64,000 bases of DNA from Acanthosepion pharaonis (taxonomy: Eukaryota; Mollusca; Cephalopoda; Sepiida; Sepiidae): assembly GCA_903632075.3 (NCBI GenBank), contig CAHIKZ030005495.1:334501-398500 (forward strand), written 5' to 3'. Under the pieces are notes generated by a model. It was not told where the DNA came from. It worked only from the letters and a program-made list of their open reading frames with translations, and did no database searches. Position 1 is the first letter of the stretch. Every line of letters begins with the position of its first letter. The position numbers and the translations under genes were made by a program. Below, one piece after another: positions 41,801-56,900 of this stretch.

Positions 41801-43380
41801 AGTTTCATATGTCAGCTTTCTTGATCCTGTTGACATTGAACACTATAGACTTTTGTTTAGGTAGGTTATGGAGCTAAATGGTTATCTGTTATGGCTCTGT
41901 CTTGATTTTAGTTAAAGGTTATGTCAGCTTTCTTGATCCTGTTTGACATTGAACACTATAGACTTTTTGTTTAGGTAGGTTATGGAGCTAAATGGTTATC
42001 TGTTATGGCTCTGTCTTGATTTTAGTTTCATCATGTTTGCTTTCTTGATCCTGTTGACATTGAACACTATAGACTTTTGTTTAGGTAGGTTATGGGAGCT
42101 AAATGGTTATCTGTTATGGCTCTGTCTTGATTTTAGTTTCATATGTCAGCTTTGATTTGATCCTGTTGACATTGAACACTATAGACTTTTGTTTAGGTAG
42201 GTTATGGGAGCTAAATGGTTATCTGTTATGGCTCTGTTTGATTTTAGTTTCATATGTCAGCTTTCTTGATCCTGTTGACATTGAACACTATAGACTTTTG
42301 TTTAGGTAGGTTATGTAAATGGCTAAATGGTTATCTGTTATGGCTCTGTCTTGATTTTAGTTTCATGGTTATGTCGTCTTTTCTTGATCCTGTTGACTGA
42401 TCCTGTTGAACACTATAGACTTTTGTTTAGGTAGGTTATGGGAGCTAAATGGTTATCTGTTATTCTGTTGATTTTAGTTTGGCTCTGTCTTGATTAGACT
42501 TAGTTTTCATAGGTTATGGAGCTAAGTGGGGCTATTGTTTGATCCTCTTGATTTTATTCATAACACTCTTAGACTTTGTTTAGGTAGAGTTTAGGTAGGG
42601 AGCTAAGTGGTTATCTGTTAAATCTGTCTTGATTTTAGTTAGTTATGTCATTTTTTGATCCTGTTGACATTGAACACTATAGACTTTTGTTTAGGTAGGT
42701 TATGGGAGCTAAATGGTTATCTGTTATGGCTCTGTGTTTTTTTTAGTTTCACTATGTTGAACTTTCTTGATCCTGTTGACATTGAACACTATAGACTTTG
42801 TTTAGGTAGGTTATGGGAGCTAAATGGTTATCTGTTATGGCTCTGTCTTGATTTTAGTTTCATATGTCAGCTTTCTTGATCCTGTTGACATTGAACACTA
42901 TAGATTTTGTTTAGGTAGGTTATGGGAGCTAAATGGTTATCTGTTATGGCTTTGTCTTGATTTTTAGTTTCATATGTCAGCTTTTCTTGATCCTGTTGAC
43001 ATTGAACACTATAGATTTTGTTTAGGTAGGTTATGGGAGCTAAAATTTATCTGTTATGGTTCTGTCTTGATTTTTAGTTTCATATGTCAGCTTTTTGATC
43101 CTGTTGACATTGAACACTATAGACTTTTGTTTAGGTAGGTTATGGGAGCTAAATGGTTATCTGTTATGGCTCTGTCTTGATTTTAGTTTATATGTCAGCT
43201 TTCTTGATCCTGTTGACATTGAACACTATAGACTTTTGTTTAGGTAGGTTATGGGAGCTAATGGTTATCTGTTATGGATCTGTCTTGATTTTAGTTTCAT
43301 ATGTCAGCTTTCTTGATCCTGTTGACATTGAACACTATATTTTTTTTGTTTAGGTAGGTTATGGAGCTAAATGGTTATCT
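38805..43380. repeat. Left orderly 110-bp array
   Basis: Mostly complete units with single-base length changes in T and G runs (GACTTTTG/GACTTTTTG, TATGGGAG/TATGGGGAG). Patches of disorder appear at 40240-40320, 41130-41520 and 42330-42650. Units carry either CACATG or CATATG. Confidence 0.9.
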
Positions 43381-46300
43381 GTTATTGAACTTCTGATTTT
43401 AAATTTTAGTTTGAACATCTGTCTGATTTGATCCTGTTGACATTGAACACTATAGACTTTTTTTTTAGGTAGGTTGGGAGCTAAATGGTTATCTGTCGTT
43501 TTTAGTTTGAATTTGATTTAATCCTGTTGACATTTTTAGTTTCATATCTGGAGTTGGTTTCTTGATCCTGTTGACATTGAACACTATAGACTTTGTTTAG
43601 GTAGGTTATGGGAGCACCTGGTTATCTGTTTTGGCTCTGTCTTGATTTTAGTTTCATATGTCAGCTTTCTTGATCCTGTTGACATTGAACACTTTAGAGG
43701 TTTTTGTTTAGGTAGGTCCCTTGGAGCTAAATGGTTATCTGTTATGGCTCTGTCTTGATTTTAGTTTCATATGTCAGCTTTCTTGATCCTGTTGACATTG
43801 AACACTATAGACTTTTTGTTTGTTGAACTAAATGGTTATCTGTTTAGTTTATGCTTTTCTTGATCCCTTGACATTGAACTTTATCTGTTAAATGGCTCTG
43901 TCTTGATTTTGGTTTTCATATGTCAGCTTTCTTGATCCTGTTGACATTGAACACTATAGACTTTTGTTTAGGTAGGTTATGGGATTAAATGGTTATCTGT
44001 TATGGCTCTGTCTTGATTTTAGTTTCATATGTCAGCTTTCTTGATCCTGACATTGAACACTATAGATTGAACTAAATGGTTAACTTTTTGTTTTGATTTT
44101 AGTTTCACCCTTGATCCTGGGACATTGAACACTATAAATGTTTATCTGTTATGGGGCTTCTGTCTGTTTGATTTTAGTTTCATATGTCAGCTTTCTTGAT
44201 CCTGTTGACATTGAACACTATAGACTTTTGTTTAGGTAGGTTATGGGAGCTAAATGGTTATCTGTTATGGCTCTGTCTTGATTTTAGTTTCATATGTCAG
44301 CTTTCTTGATCCTGTTGACATTGAACACTATAGACTTTTTGTTTAGGTAGGTTATGGGAGCTAAATGGTTATCTGTTGGGTGGTTTCTGTCTTGATTTCT
44401 TTGTTTCATATGTCAGCTTTCTTGATCCTGTTGACATTGAACACTATAGACTTTTTGTTTAGGTAGGTTATGGGAGCTAAATGGTTATCTGTTATGGCTC
44501 TGTCTTGATTTTAGTTTCATATGTCTATTTTCTTGATCCTGTTGACATTGAACACTATAGACTTTTGTTTAGGTAGGTTATGGGAGCTAAATGGTTATCT
44601 GTTATGGCTCTGTCTTGATTTTAGATTTCTTGATATGTCAGCTATTTTTTGATCCTGTTGGACATTGAACACTATAGACTTTGTTTAGGTAGGTTATGGG
44701 AGCTAAATGGTTATCTGTTATGGCTCTGTCTTGATTTTAGTTTCATATGTCAGCTTTCTTGATCCTGTTGACATTGAACACTATAGACTTTTGTTTAGGT
44801 AGGTTATGGAGCTAAATGGTTATCTGTTATGGCTCTGTCTTGATTTTAGTTTCACATGTCAGCTTTCTTGGATCCTGTTGACATTGAACACTATAGACTT
44901 TTTGTTTAGGTAGGTTATGGGAGCTAAATGGTTATCTGTTATGGCTCTGTCTTGATTTTAGTTTCACATGTCAGCTTTCTTGATCCTGTTGACATTGAAC
45001 ACTATAGACTTTTTTGTTTAGGTAGGTTATGGGATCTGTTCTAAATGTCTTGATTTTTATCTGTTATGCCCTTTCTTGATCCTCTGTCTTGACTTTTTGT
45101 TTTAGTTTCACATGTTATCAGCTTTCTTGATTTAGTTTTTGACATTGATCCTGTTGACTATAGACTTTTGTTTAGGTAGGTTATGGAAGCTAATTTTAGT
45201 TTCTGTTATGGCTCTGTCATTTGACTTTTTTTTAGTTATGGGAGCTAAATATGTCTGTCTTTAGTTTCATTTGATTCCTGTAGACTTTGTTTAGGGGTTT
45301 GAACACTATTTAGACTTTTATAGACTTTTTGTTTAGGTAGGTGGGAGCTAAATGTTTATCATGGCTCTGTCTTGATTTAAGTTTCACATGTCAGCTTTCT
45401 TGATCCTGTTGACATTGAAACACTTGAACTAATTTGCTTTTTGTTTGCTAAATGGATTTTATTCTTCACCTTGATTTTGTTTTAAGCCCTTTTTGGTCTT
45501 TGTTTTGATTTTACCCTGTTTCATATGTCAGCTTTCTTGATCCTGTTGACATTGAACACTATAGACTTTTGTTTAGGTAGGTTATGGGAGCTAAAGTTTT
45601 ATCTGTTATTGATCCTTTGTCTTGATTTTAGTTTCATATGTCAGCTTTTTCTTGATCCTTCACTTGGACATTGAAGGTTATAGAATGGTTATTTGTTTAG
45701 GTAGGTTATGGGAGTTAAATTGGTTATCTGTTATGGCTCTGTCTTTTGACTTTTAGTTTCACATGTCAGCTTTCTTTGATCCTGTTGACATTGAACAGTT
45801 TATAGGTTATTTGTTTAGGTAGGTTATATTTAGGAACTAAGTGGTTTCTGTTATGGATCTGTCTGATAAGCCCTTTAGGTTCACATGTCAGCTTTTTGTC
45901 TTCCTGTCCCATCACATTGAACACTATAGACTTTAGGTTTAGGTAGGTTATGGGAGTCTTAATTTTGGTTATCTGTTCTTGGCTCTGTCTTGATTTTAGA
46001 CTTTTCTAGTTTTGGGTTATGTCAGCTTTCTTGATCCTGTTGACATTGAACACTAGGTTATGAATTGTTATCTGTTATGGACTTTTGTTTAAGCCCTTTA
46101 GGTTACTTTTGTTTAGGGGAGCTAAATGGTTATCTGTTCACCCCTTCTTCTGTCTTGATTTTAGGTTTATGAATATGTCACCCTTTCTTGATTTTTTGTT
46201 TGAACAGCTTTTTTGAACACTATAGACTTTTTGTTTAGCCCTTTAGGTTATGGGAACTAGTTAGGTAGGTTATGGCTCTGTCCCATCACCCTGTATATGT

Positions 46301-46900
46301 AAAGCCTTTATCTGTTAGTTAGGGTAGGTTATATCTAAATCTGTGTAAGCTTTGATTTTAGTTTCATATGTCAGCTTTCTTTGATCCCATTGACATTGAA
46401 CACTATAGACCTTTTGTTTAGTTAGGTAGGTTGGGAGCTAAATGGTTATCTGTTAAACCCTTTTTAGTGAACTAGTTAGTGGTCACCCTGTATGTATAAG
46501 CCCTTTCTTGACTAGTTAGGACAGGGTCCATCACCCATATGTCAGCTTTCTTGATCCTGTTTAGGACATTAGTTTCCCATCACTATAGACTTTTGTTTAG
46601 GTAGGTTATGAATTGGACCCTAAACCCTTTGGTTATCTGTTATGGTCTTGATCTTCTATTCCATTTTAGTTTAAATGGTTTATGTGAACTAGTTTTGATT
46701 TTTGATCCTGTTGACATTGAACACTATAGAGGTTTTTGTTTAGGTAGGTTATGTCTTTGCTAAATGGTTTATCTGTTAAACCCTTTAGGTGAACTAGTTG
46801 TAGGTTTTTATTTTTCTATATGTCACCCTTTCTTGATCCTGTTGACATTGAACACTATAGACTTTTAGTTAGGTAGGTTTGGGCTTTTATTCCATCACCC
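43380..46900. repeat. Disordered 110-bp repeat zone
   Basis: Recognisable pieces of the 110-bp unit appear with deletions and reordered words. From about 46050 the second family's words (CCCTTTAGGT, GAACTAGTTAG, CATCACCCTGTA) enter in increasing number. Confidence 0.85.
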
Positions 46901-49900
46901 TGTATGTGTCTTGATTTTAGGTGGAGTTAAATTCTTTATCTGTTATCATTCTGTATGATTTTAGTTTTATGTCAACTTTTTGATCCTGAATTGCTATTCC
47001 ATCATTGAACACTATAGACTTTTGTTTAGTTAGGTAGGTTATGGAGCTAAATCCCATCATCTGTTATGGCCCTTTCTTCTTTTTAGTTTCACATGTCAGC
47101 TTTCTTGATCCTGTTGTAAAACTTTATTGACTTTTAGTTAGGTAGGTTATTGCTTTCCATCACCCTGTATGGTGTGTCTGATTTTAGAACTAAATGGTTA
47201 TGAATTGTTATTCCATAGACCCTGTTTATTTTAGGTGAATCTGTTTTGGTTTTAGTTTCATATCCCCTTGATCCTGTTGAACACTAACTTTAGGTAGGAA
47301 CTAGTTATCCTGTAGGTTTTTTCCTTCCCATCACCCCTGTATGTGTAAGCCCTTTAGGTGAACTAGTTAGGTAGGTTTGCTCTGTCTATTCCATTTCCCT
47401 GTATGGCCCTTTAGGTGAACTAGTTAGGTAGGTTGTGAATTGCTATCCATTTTAGTTTCACCCTGTATGTGTCCTGGTTTAGGTGAAGGTTAGGTAGGTT
47501 ATTCCATCACCCTTGTGTAAACCCTTTAGGTGAACTAGTTATCTGGTAGGTTTTGATTTTATTGCTATCCCATCACCCTTTTGTTTGTGTGTAAGCCCTT
47601 TAGGTGAACTAGTTGGTTGAATTGCTATTCCATCACCCTGTATGTGTAAGCCCTTTAGGTTTAGTTAGGTAGGTTATGAATTGCTATTCCATCACCCTGT
47701 ATGTGTAAGCCCTTTGGGTGAACCTGTTATCCATCTGTATTGATTTTTCTTGAACTAGTTAGGTAGGTTCTTGATTCCATTCCATTGAACACTATAGACT
47801 TTTGTTTAGGTAGGTTTGAGGTGAACTAAATGGTTATGAATCCTGTTTTGCTATTAAATCTCTGTATGTTAATTTTTTAGGTGAACTAGTTAGGTGATTA
47901 TGACATTGCTATCCCCATCACCCTGTATGTAAACCCTTTAGGTGAACTAGTTAGGTAGGTTATGAATTGCTATTCCATCACCCTCTGTTATGGCCCTTTA
48001 GGTTTTTAGTTAGGTAGGTTATGAATTGCTATTCCATCACCCTGTTGATGAACCCTTATAGACTTTTTGTTTAGGTAGGTTATGAATTGGCTATCCCATA
48101 ACCCTGTATGTTAATCCCTTTAGGTGAACTAGTTGTCTTGAATTTTTATCCCATTCACATGTCAGCTTTTTGGTGAACTAGTTGGTTATTGAACACTATT
48201 CCATCACCCTTAGGTGTAAAGGTTAGGTGAACTAGTTAGGTGGTTATGAATTGCTATCCCATCACCCTGTATGTCTTGATTTTAGTTGAACTATGTCAGG
48301 TTCTTGATCCTATTCATCATTGAACCATTATAGACCTTTGTTTAGGCTAGGTAGCTCCCTGGGTGTTATAGGGAGCTAAATTGGTCCATCACCCTGTTGT
48401 GGCCCTTTCTTGATTTTAGGTAGGTTATGAATTGCTATTCCATGATCCTGTTGACATAAAACCCTTTAGGTGAACTAGTTTAGGTAGGTTATGAATTGCT
48501 ATTCCATCACCCCTGTATGTGTAAGCCCTTTAGGTGAACTAGTTAGGTCACATGAATTGCTATTCCATCACCCTGTATGTGTAAACCCTTTAGGTGAACT
48601 AGTTAGGACTTTGTTTAGGTTAGGTTATGAATTGCTATTCCATCACCCTGTGTTATCTGTTAGGTGAACTCTGTTAGGTAGGTTTGAATATTCCCATCCC
48701 ATGTGTAAACCCTTTAGGTGAATCCTTTGACATTGAAACATACCCTTATGTGTAAACCCTTAAGGTTAGTTAGGTAGGTTATGAATTGGGAGCTCCATCT
48801 GTTATGTGCTAAGCCCTTTCTTGAACTAGTTTAGGTTTCATTGCTATTCCATCACCCTGTTTCTTATGTCCCTTTAGGTGAACTAGTTAGGTAGGTTATG
48901 AATTGCTATTCACCCTGTTATGTGTGTCTTTGGTTTAGTTTAGGTGCTGTTCATCACCCTGTATGTTAATCCCTTTAGGTGAAACTAGTTAGGTAGGTTA
49001 TGAATTTATCCCATCACCCTGTATGTGTAAGCCCTTTGGTGAACTAGTTATAGGTTATGAATTGCTATTCCATTAGTTTCATATGTAAACCCTTTGGGTG
49101 ATCCTGTTGACATTGAACACTATAGACTTTTGTTTCACCCTGTTATGTAAGCCCTTTAGGTGAACTAGTTAGGTAGGTTATGAATTGCTATCCCATTTAG
49201 TTAAACCATTTAGGTGAACTAGTTGGTAGGTTATGAATTGCTATCCCATCACCCTGTTTGTATGCCCTTTTTAGGTGTAGGTTATGGAGCTAAATTAGGT
49301 GAACTAGTTATCTGAATTATCCATCACCCTGTATTGATTTTTAGTTGAACTAGTTAGGTAGGTTGATCCTGTTGCTATCCCATCACTATGTTTGTGTTAA
49401 GCCTTTAGGTGAACTAGTTAGGTAAAATTGTTATAAGCCCTTTAGGTGAACTAATTAGGTAGGTTAAATCACCCTTTTGTATGGCCCTTAGGTGAACTAG
49501 TTAGGTAGGTTATGAATTGCTATCCCATCACCCTGTATGTGTGTAAGCTTTTAGGTGAACTAGTTGAGGTTTGATTGCTATCCCATCACCCCTGACTTTT
49601 GTTTAGGTAGGTTATGAATTGCTATCCCATCAAATGTGTGCCCTTTAGGTGAACTAGTTATGGCTCCTGTCTTGATTTTGTATTCATATGCCCTTTGGGT
49701 GAACTAGTTACAGGTTTGAATTGCTATCCCATCACCCTGTATGTTTAACCCTTTAGGTGAACTAGTTAGGCTAAATGAATTGTTATCTGTTATCACCCTG
49801 TCTGTGATTTTAGTTGAACTAGTTAGGTAGGTTATGAATTGCTATTCCATCACCCTGTATGTGTAAGCCCTTTAGGTGAACATGGTTATGAATTGCTATC

Positions 49901-51200
49901 CCCAACCCTTTAGGTGAACTAGTTAGGTAGGTTATGAAGCTATTAATCACCCTGTTATGTGTAAACCCTCTAGGGTGATTTTAGTTAGTAGGTTATGAAT
50001 TGCTATCCCATCACCCTGTATGTAAAACCCTTTTAGGTGACATTGAAATTCCATCACCCTGTATGACTATTTGTTTAGTTAGTAGGTTATGAATTGCTAT
50101 CCCATTATCTGTTATGGTTTGTGAACTTAGGAGGTTATTTTAGTTTCACCCTGTATGTGTTAAACCCTTTGGGTGATCCTGTTGACATTGATTCCATCAC
50201 ACTAAGCCCTTTTGAACTAGTTAGGTAGGTTATGAATTGCTAATCCCATCACCCTGTATGTTAAACCCTTTAGGTGAACTAGTTTTAGGCATGTGCTATT
50301 CCCATCATCCCTGTATTAAAACCCTTTAGACTTTAGTTAGGTAGGTTATGCTAAATTGCTATTCATCACCCTTGATTTTCTGTTTCACATGTCCCTTTAG
50401 GTGAACTAGTTGTAGGTTATGAATTGCTATTCCATCACCCTGTATGTGTAAACCCTTTAGGTTTGTTTAGGTAGGTTATGAAATTGCTATCCCATCACCC
50501 TGTTATCTGTAAACCCTTTGGGTGAACTAGTTAGGTAGGTTTTTGTATTTCACCCTGTATGTGTAAGCCCTTTAGGTGAACTAGTTAGGTAGGTTAGAAT
50601 TGATCCATCACCCTGACATTAAACCCTTTAGGTGAACTAGTTTTGTTTATTCCATCACCCTGTTGTAAACCCTTTAGGTGAACTAAATAGGTTATCTGTT
50701 CCATCACCCTGTATGTAAACCCTTGATTTTTAGGTTTCACATGCTATCCCATCACCCTGTATTGTAAACCCTTGATCTAGTTGTTGACATGTTAAACCCT
50801 TTAGGTGAACTTGTTTAGGTAGGTTATGGATTCCATCACCCTGTATGGTTATCTGTTATGGTCTATCTGATTTTAGTTGTAAACAGTTAGGTAGGTTATG
50901 AATTCCTATTCCATCACCCTGTTGAAAAACCCTTTAGGTTTTAGTTAGGTAGGTTATTGGAGCTCAAATGGTTATCTTTGTTAGTTAGGTAGGTTATTGA
51001 ATTGCTATTCCATCACCTGTATGTGTAAACCCTTTAGGTGAACTAGTTAGGTAGGTTATGAATTGCTATCCCATCACCCTGTATGTAAACCCTTTAGGGT
51101 GAACTTTTGTTTATGAATTGCTATTCCATCACCCTGTATGTGTAAACCCTTTAGGTGAACTAAAGGTAGGTTATGAATGCTATTCCATGGCCCTGTCTTG
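46900..51200. repeat. Core zone dominated by the ~62-bp minisatellite
   Basis: The second unit is CCCTTTAGGTGAACTAGTTA, GGTAGGTTATGAATTGCTAT, TCCATCACCCTGTATGTGTA, AG (about 62 bp). It is best seen at 47598-47715 and 48490-48600. Between good copies, fragments of the 110-bp unit are spliced in at many points. Confidence 0.88.
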
Positions 51201-53900
51201 ATTTTAGGTGAATATAGTTAGGTAGGTTATGAATCCTATTTGACATTGAACACTAAAGACTTTGTTTAGGTAGGTTATGGGAGCTAATTCCATCATCTGT
51301 TGTGTAAAACCCTTTTGAATTTTTAGTTTTATGAATTGCTATTCCATGATCCTGTTGACATTGAACACTATAGACTTTTAGTTTAGGTAGGTTATGGGAG
51401 CTAAATGGTCACCCTGTTAAAATGGCTTTGTCTTGATTTTAGGTGAACTATGTCAGGTTGATCCTAATTGCTATTCCATCACCCTGTATGTGTAAACCCT
51501 TTTTTTGTAGTTAGGTAGGTTATGAATTGCTATTCCAAATGGTTATCTGTTATGCCCTTTCTTGAACTTTTAGTAGGTTATGAATTGCTTTTCCATCCTG
51601 TTGACATTGAACCCTATAGACTTTTGTTTAGGTAGGTTATGGAGCTAAATGGTTATCTGTTATGGCTCTGTCTTGATTTTAGTTTCACATGTCATGCTTT
51701 CTTGATCCTGTTGTAAACTTTAGGTGAACTAGTTAGGTAGGTGAATTGCTATCCATTTGTTAAACCCTTTAGGGGTCCATCACCCATGTTAGTAGTTAGT
51801 TATGATTTTATCCCATCAAATGTGTTATCTGAACCTGTTAGGTAGGTTATGTCTATTGATTTGTGTTTACATGTAGGGAATTGCTATCCCATCTTGATAG
51901 GTAAACCCTGTTGATTTTGGTTAGTTAGGTAGGTTACACTTTTTCACCCTGTATGTGTAAACCCTTTAGGTGAACTAGTTAGGTAGGGGAGCTAAATGGT
52001 TATCTGTTAAACCCTAAGTGGTGTCTAGTTAGGTAGGTTTGATTTTGCTTCCCATCACCCTTTCTTGATCCTTTGTTGAACAGTTGAACACTATAGACTT
52101 TGTTTACCCTGGTTATGGGAGCTAAATGGTTATCTGTTATGGCTCTGTCTTGATTTTAGTTTCATATGTAAACCCTTTCTTGATCCTGTTGACATTGAAC
52201 ACTATGACCCTTTAGGTTAGTTAGGTAGGTTATGAATTACATCCATCACCCTGTATGTGTAAACCCTTTAAACTAGTTAGGTAGGTTATGAATTTATTCC
52301 ATGTTAAAACCCTTTGGCTCTGTCTTGATTTTAGTTTCATTCCATGTCTGCTTTCTTGATCCTTTGTTGACATTGAACACTATAGACTATTTCACCCTTT
52401 AGGTAGGTTATGGGAGCTAAATGGTTATCTGTGTTGGTAAGCCCTGTCTTGATTTTAGTTTCATATGTCAGCTTTCACCCTTGATCCTGTTGACATTGAA
52501 CACTATATGACTTTTTGTTTAGGTAGGTTATGAATTGCTAAATGGTTATCTGTTGTGGCTCTGTCTTGATTTAGTTTCATATGTCAGCTTTCTTGATCCT
52601 GTTGACATTGAACACTATAGACTTTTGTTTAGGTAGGTTATGGGGAGCTAAATGGTTATCTGTTATGGCTCTGTCTTGATTTTTAGTTTCATATGTGAAG
52701 CTTTCTTGATCCTGTTGACTTTTGAACACTAGTTAGGAATTGCTATTCCATCTTTGTTTAGGTAGGTTATGGGAGCTAAATGGTTATCTGTTGCTGTTGG
52801 CTCTGTCTTGAGGTTTTGTTTCATATTCCATCACCCTTTCTTGATCCTGTTAGGTGACATTGAACACCTATAGACCTTTTGTTTAGTTTAGGTTATGGGA
52901 AGCTAAATGGTTATCTGTTATGGCTCTGTCTTGATTTTAGTTTCATATGTCAGCTTTCTTGATCCCTTTACATTGAACTTTATAGACTTTTGTTTAGGTA
53001 GGTTATGGGAGCTAAACCCTTTATCTGTTTATGGCTATTCCTGTCTTGTAAATTTTAGTTTCATACATCACCCTGTATGTTTGTTTAGGTGAACTAGTTT
53101 GATCCTGTTGCTATTTGAACCCTGTTATATGTATTTTTTAGTTGAACTTTTTATTGCTAGGTGTATGTAAACCCTTTAGGTGTTTAAGGTAGGTTATTTA
53201 TCTTATCTGTTATGGCCCTTTAGGTGATTTTAGTTTCATATGTCAGCTTTCTTTGATCCTGTTGGACATTGGAACACTATAGACTTTGTTTAGGTAGGTT
53301 ATGAATTGCTATCCCATTATCTGTATGTGTCTGTCTTGATTTTAGTTTCATATGTCATGCTTTCTTGATCCTGTTGAACCCTTTAGGTGAACACTATAGA
53401 GGTTTTTTGTTTAGGTGTAAGGTTATGGGAGCTAAGTGGTTTATCTGTTCATCACCCTCTGTCTTGATTTTAGTTTTTATGTTGCTTTATGTCCTGTATT
53501 TCTTTAGACTGAACTAGTTTAGGTAGGTTATGAATTGCTATTCATCACATCAGCTGTTATGGAACACTATAACCATTTGTTTAGTTAGGTTATGTCAGCT
53601 TTCTTGATCCTGTTGACATTGAACACCTTTTGGTTATCTGTTATGGCTCTGTCTTGATTTTAGTTTCACATGTCATCTCCTTTCTTGATCCTTTGTTGAT
53701 CATCCTGTGACATTGAACACTATAGACTTTTGTTTAGGTAGGTTATGGAGGGAGCTGTTAAATGATTTATCTGTTATTGCTCTGTCTTGATTTTAGTTTC
53801 ACATGTCACTATAGACTTTTTCTTGATCCTGTTGACATTGAACACTATAGACTTTTGTTTAGGTAGGTTATGGGATCCTAAATGAACACTATAACCTTTT
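51200..53900. repeat. Disordered zone returning to the 110-bp repeat
   Basis: The mirror of the left transition: 110-bp units reappear (for example 51340-51420 and 52120-52200) between 62-bp fragments, and become dominant after about 53600. Confidence 0.85.
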
Positions 53901-56900
53901 TTTTTAGTTTAGGTGAACTAGTTATCTGTTTGGCTCTGTCTTTGATTTTCAGTTTCATATGTCAGCTAGTGAGTTATCTGTTTGATCCTGTTTCACATGT
54001 CACCCTTTCTTGATCCTAGGTGAACATTGAACACTATAGACTTTTGTTTAGGTAGGTTATGGGAGCTAAATGGTTATCTGTTATGGCTCTGTCTTGATTT
54101 TAGTTTCATATGTCAGCTTTCTTGATCCTGTTGACATTGAACACTATAGACTTTTTGTTTAAACCCCTTTATGGGAGCTAAGTGGTTATCTGTTATGGCT
54201 CTGTCTTGATTTTAGTTTCACATGTCAGCTTTCTTGATCCTGTTGACATTGACATTGAACACTATAGACTTTTGTTTAGGTAGAATTATGGGAGCTAAAT
54301 GGTTTATCTGTTATGGCTCTGTCTTGATTTTAGTTTCATATGTCAGCTTTCTTGATCCTGTTCCATGACATTGAACACTATAGACTTTTTGTTTAGGTAG
54401 GTTATGGGAGCTAAATGGTTATCTGTTATGGCTCTGTCTTGATTTTAGTTTCACATGTCAGCTTTCTTGATCCTGTTGACATTGAACACTATAGACTTTT
54501 TGTTTAGGTAGGTTATGGGAGCTAAATGGTTATCTGTTATGGCTCTGTCTTGATTTTAGTTTCATATGTCAGCTTTCTTGATCCTGTTGACATTGAACAC
54601 TATAGACTTTTGTTTAGGTAGGTTAAGGGAGCTAAATGGTTATCTGTTATGGCTTTGTCTTGATTTTAGTTTCATATGTCAGCTTTCTTGATCCTGTTGA
54701 CATTGAACACTATAGACTTTTGTTTAGGTAGGTTATGGGAGCTAAATGGTTATCTGTTATGGCTCTGTCTTGATTTTAGTTTCATATGTCAGCTTTCTTT
54801 GATCCTGTTGTAAACATTAGAACACTATAGACTGTTTGTTTAGGTAGGTTATGGGACCCTGTTTGTAAAAAATGGTTATCTGTTATGGCTCTGTCTTGAT
54901 TTTAGTTTCACATGTCAGCTTTCTTGATCCTGTTGACATTGAACACTATAGACTGTTTTGTTTAGGTAGGTTATGGGGAAGCTAAATGGTTATCTGTTAT
55001 GGCTCTGTCTTGATTTTAGTTTCACATGTCAGCTTTCTTGATCCTGTTGACATTGAACACTATAGACTTTTTTGTTTAGGTAGGTTATGGGAGCTAAATG
55101 GTTATCTGTTATGGCTCTGTCTTGATTTTAGTTTCACATGTCAGCTTTCTTGATCCTGTTGACATTGAACACTATAGACTTTTTTGTTTAGGTAGGTTAT
55201 GGGACCCTAAATGGTTATCTGTTATGGCTCTGTCTTGATTTTAGTTTCATATGTCAGCTTTCTTGATCCTGTTGACATTGAACACTATAGACTTTTTGTT
55301 TAGGTAGGTTATGGGAGCTAAATGGTTATCTGTTATGGCTCTGTCTTGATTTTAGTTTCATATGTCAGCTTTCTTGATCCTGTTGACATTGAACACTATA
55401 GACTTTGTTTAGGTAGGTTATGGGAGCTAAGTGGTTATCTGTTATGGCTCTGTCTTGATTTTAGTTTCACATGTATTTTGATCCTTTCTTGATCCTGTTG
55501 ACATTGAACACTATGTACTTTTTTTGTTTTGTTTAGGTAGGTTATGGGAGCTAAATGGGTTATCTGTTATGGCTCTGTCCTGTTGACATTTTAGACTTTT
55601 TTAGGTAGGTTATATAGTTATCTGTTATGGCTCTGTCAGCTTTCTTGATCCTGTTGACATTGAACACTATAGACTTTTGTTTAGGTAGGTTATGGGAGCT
55701 AAATGGTTATCTGTTATGGCTCTGTCTTGATTTTAGTTTCATATGTCAGCTTTCTTGATCCTGTTGACATTGAACACTATAGACTTTGTTTAGGTAGGTT
55801 ATGGGAGCTAAATGGTTATCTGTTATGGCTCTGTCTTGATTTTAGTTTCACATGTCAGCTTTCTTGATCCTATTGACATTGAACACTATAGACTTTTTGT
55901 TTAGGTAGGTTATGGGAGCTAAATGGTTATCTGTTATGGCTCTGTCTTGATTTTAGTTTCATATGTCAGCTTCTTGATCCTGTTGACATTGAACACTATA
56001 GACTTTTGTTTAGGTAGGTTATGGGAGCTAAATGGTTATCTGTTATGGCTCTGTCTTGATTTTTAGTTTCATATGTCAGCTTTCTTGATCCTGTTTGACA
56101 TTGAACACTATAGACTTTTGTTTAGGTAGGTTATGGAGCTAAATGGTTATCTGTTATGGCTCTGTCTTGATTTTTAGTTTCATATGTCACTTTTTTTTTC
56201 TTGATCCTGTTGACATTGAACACTATAGACTTTTGTTTAGGTAGGTTATGAGAGTTAGGGTGGTTATCTGTTTTTTGTTTAGGTAGGTTATGGGAGCTAA
56301 CTATGGTTATCTGTTATGGGCTCTGTCTTGATTTTAGTTTCATATGTCAGTTTTTCTTGATCCTGTTGACATTGAACACTATAGACTTTTGTTTAGGTAG
56401 GTTATGGGAGCTAAGTGGTTATCTGTTATGGCTCTGTCTTGATTTTAGTTTCACATGTCAGCTTTCTTGATCCTGTTGACATTGAACACTATAGACTTTT
56501 GTTTAGGTAGGTTATGAGAGCTAAGTGGTTATCTGTTATGGCTCTGTCTTGATTTTAGTTTCACATGTCAGCTTTCTTGATCCTGTTGACATTGAACACT
56601 ATAGACTTTTGTTTAGGTAGGTTATGGGAGCTAAATGGTTATCTGTTATGGCTCTGTCTTGATTTTAGTTTCACATGTCAGCTTTCTTGATCCTGATGAC
56701 ATTGAACACTATAGACTTTTGTTTAGGTAGGTTATGGGAGCTAAATGGTTATCTGTTATGGCTCTGTCTTGATTTTAGTTTCACATGTCAGCTTTCTTGA
56801 TCCTGTTGACATTGAACACTATAGACTTTTGTTTAGGTAGGTTATGGGGCCTAAGTGGTTATCTGTTATGGCTCTGTCTTGATTTTAGTTTCACATGTCA

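Noticed and set aside
40132..53092. Recurring frames such as VICYGSVLILVSYVSF in the satellite, suggesting a repeat protein
   Set aside because: The unit is 110 bp, so the frame shifts every unit; stops break it within about one or two units and length changes are not multiples of three.
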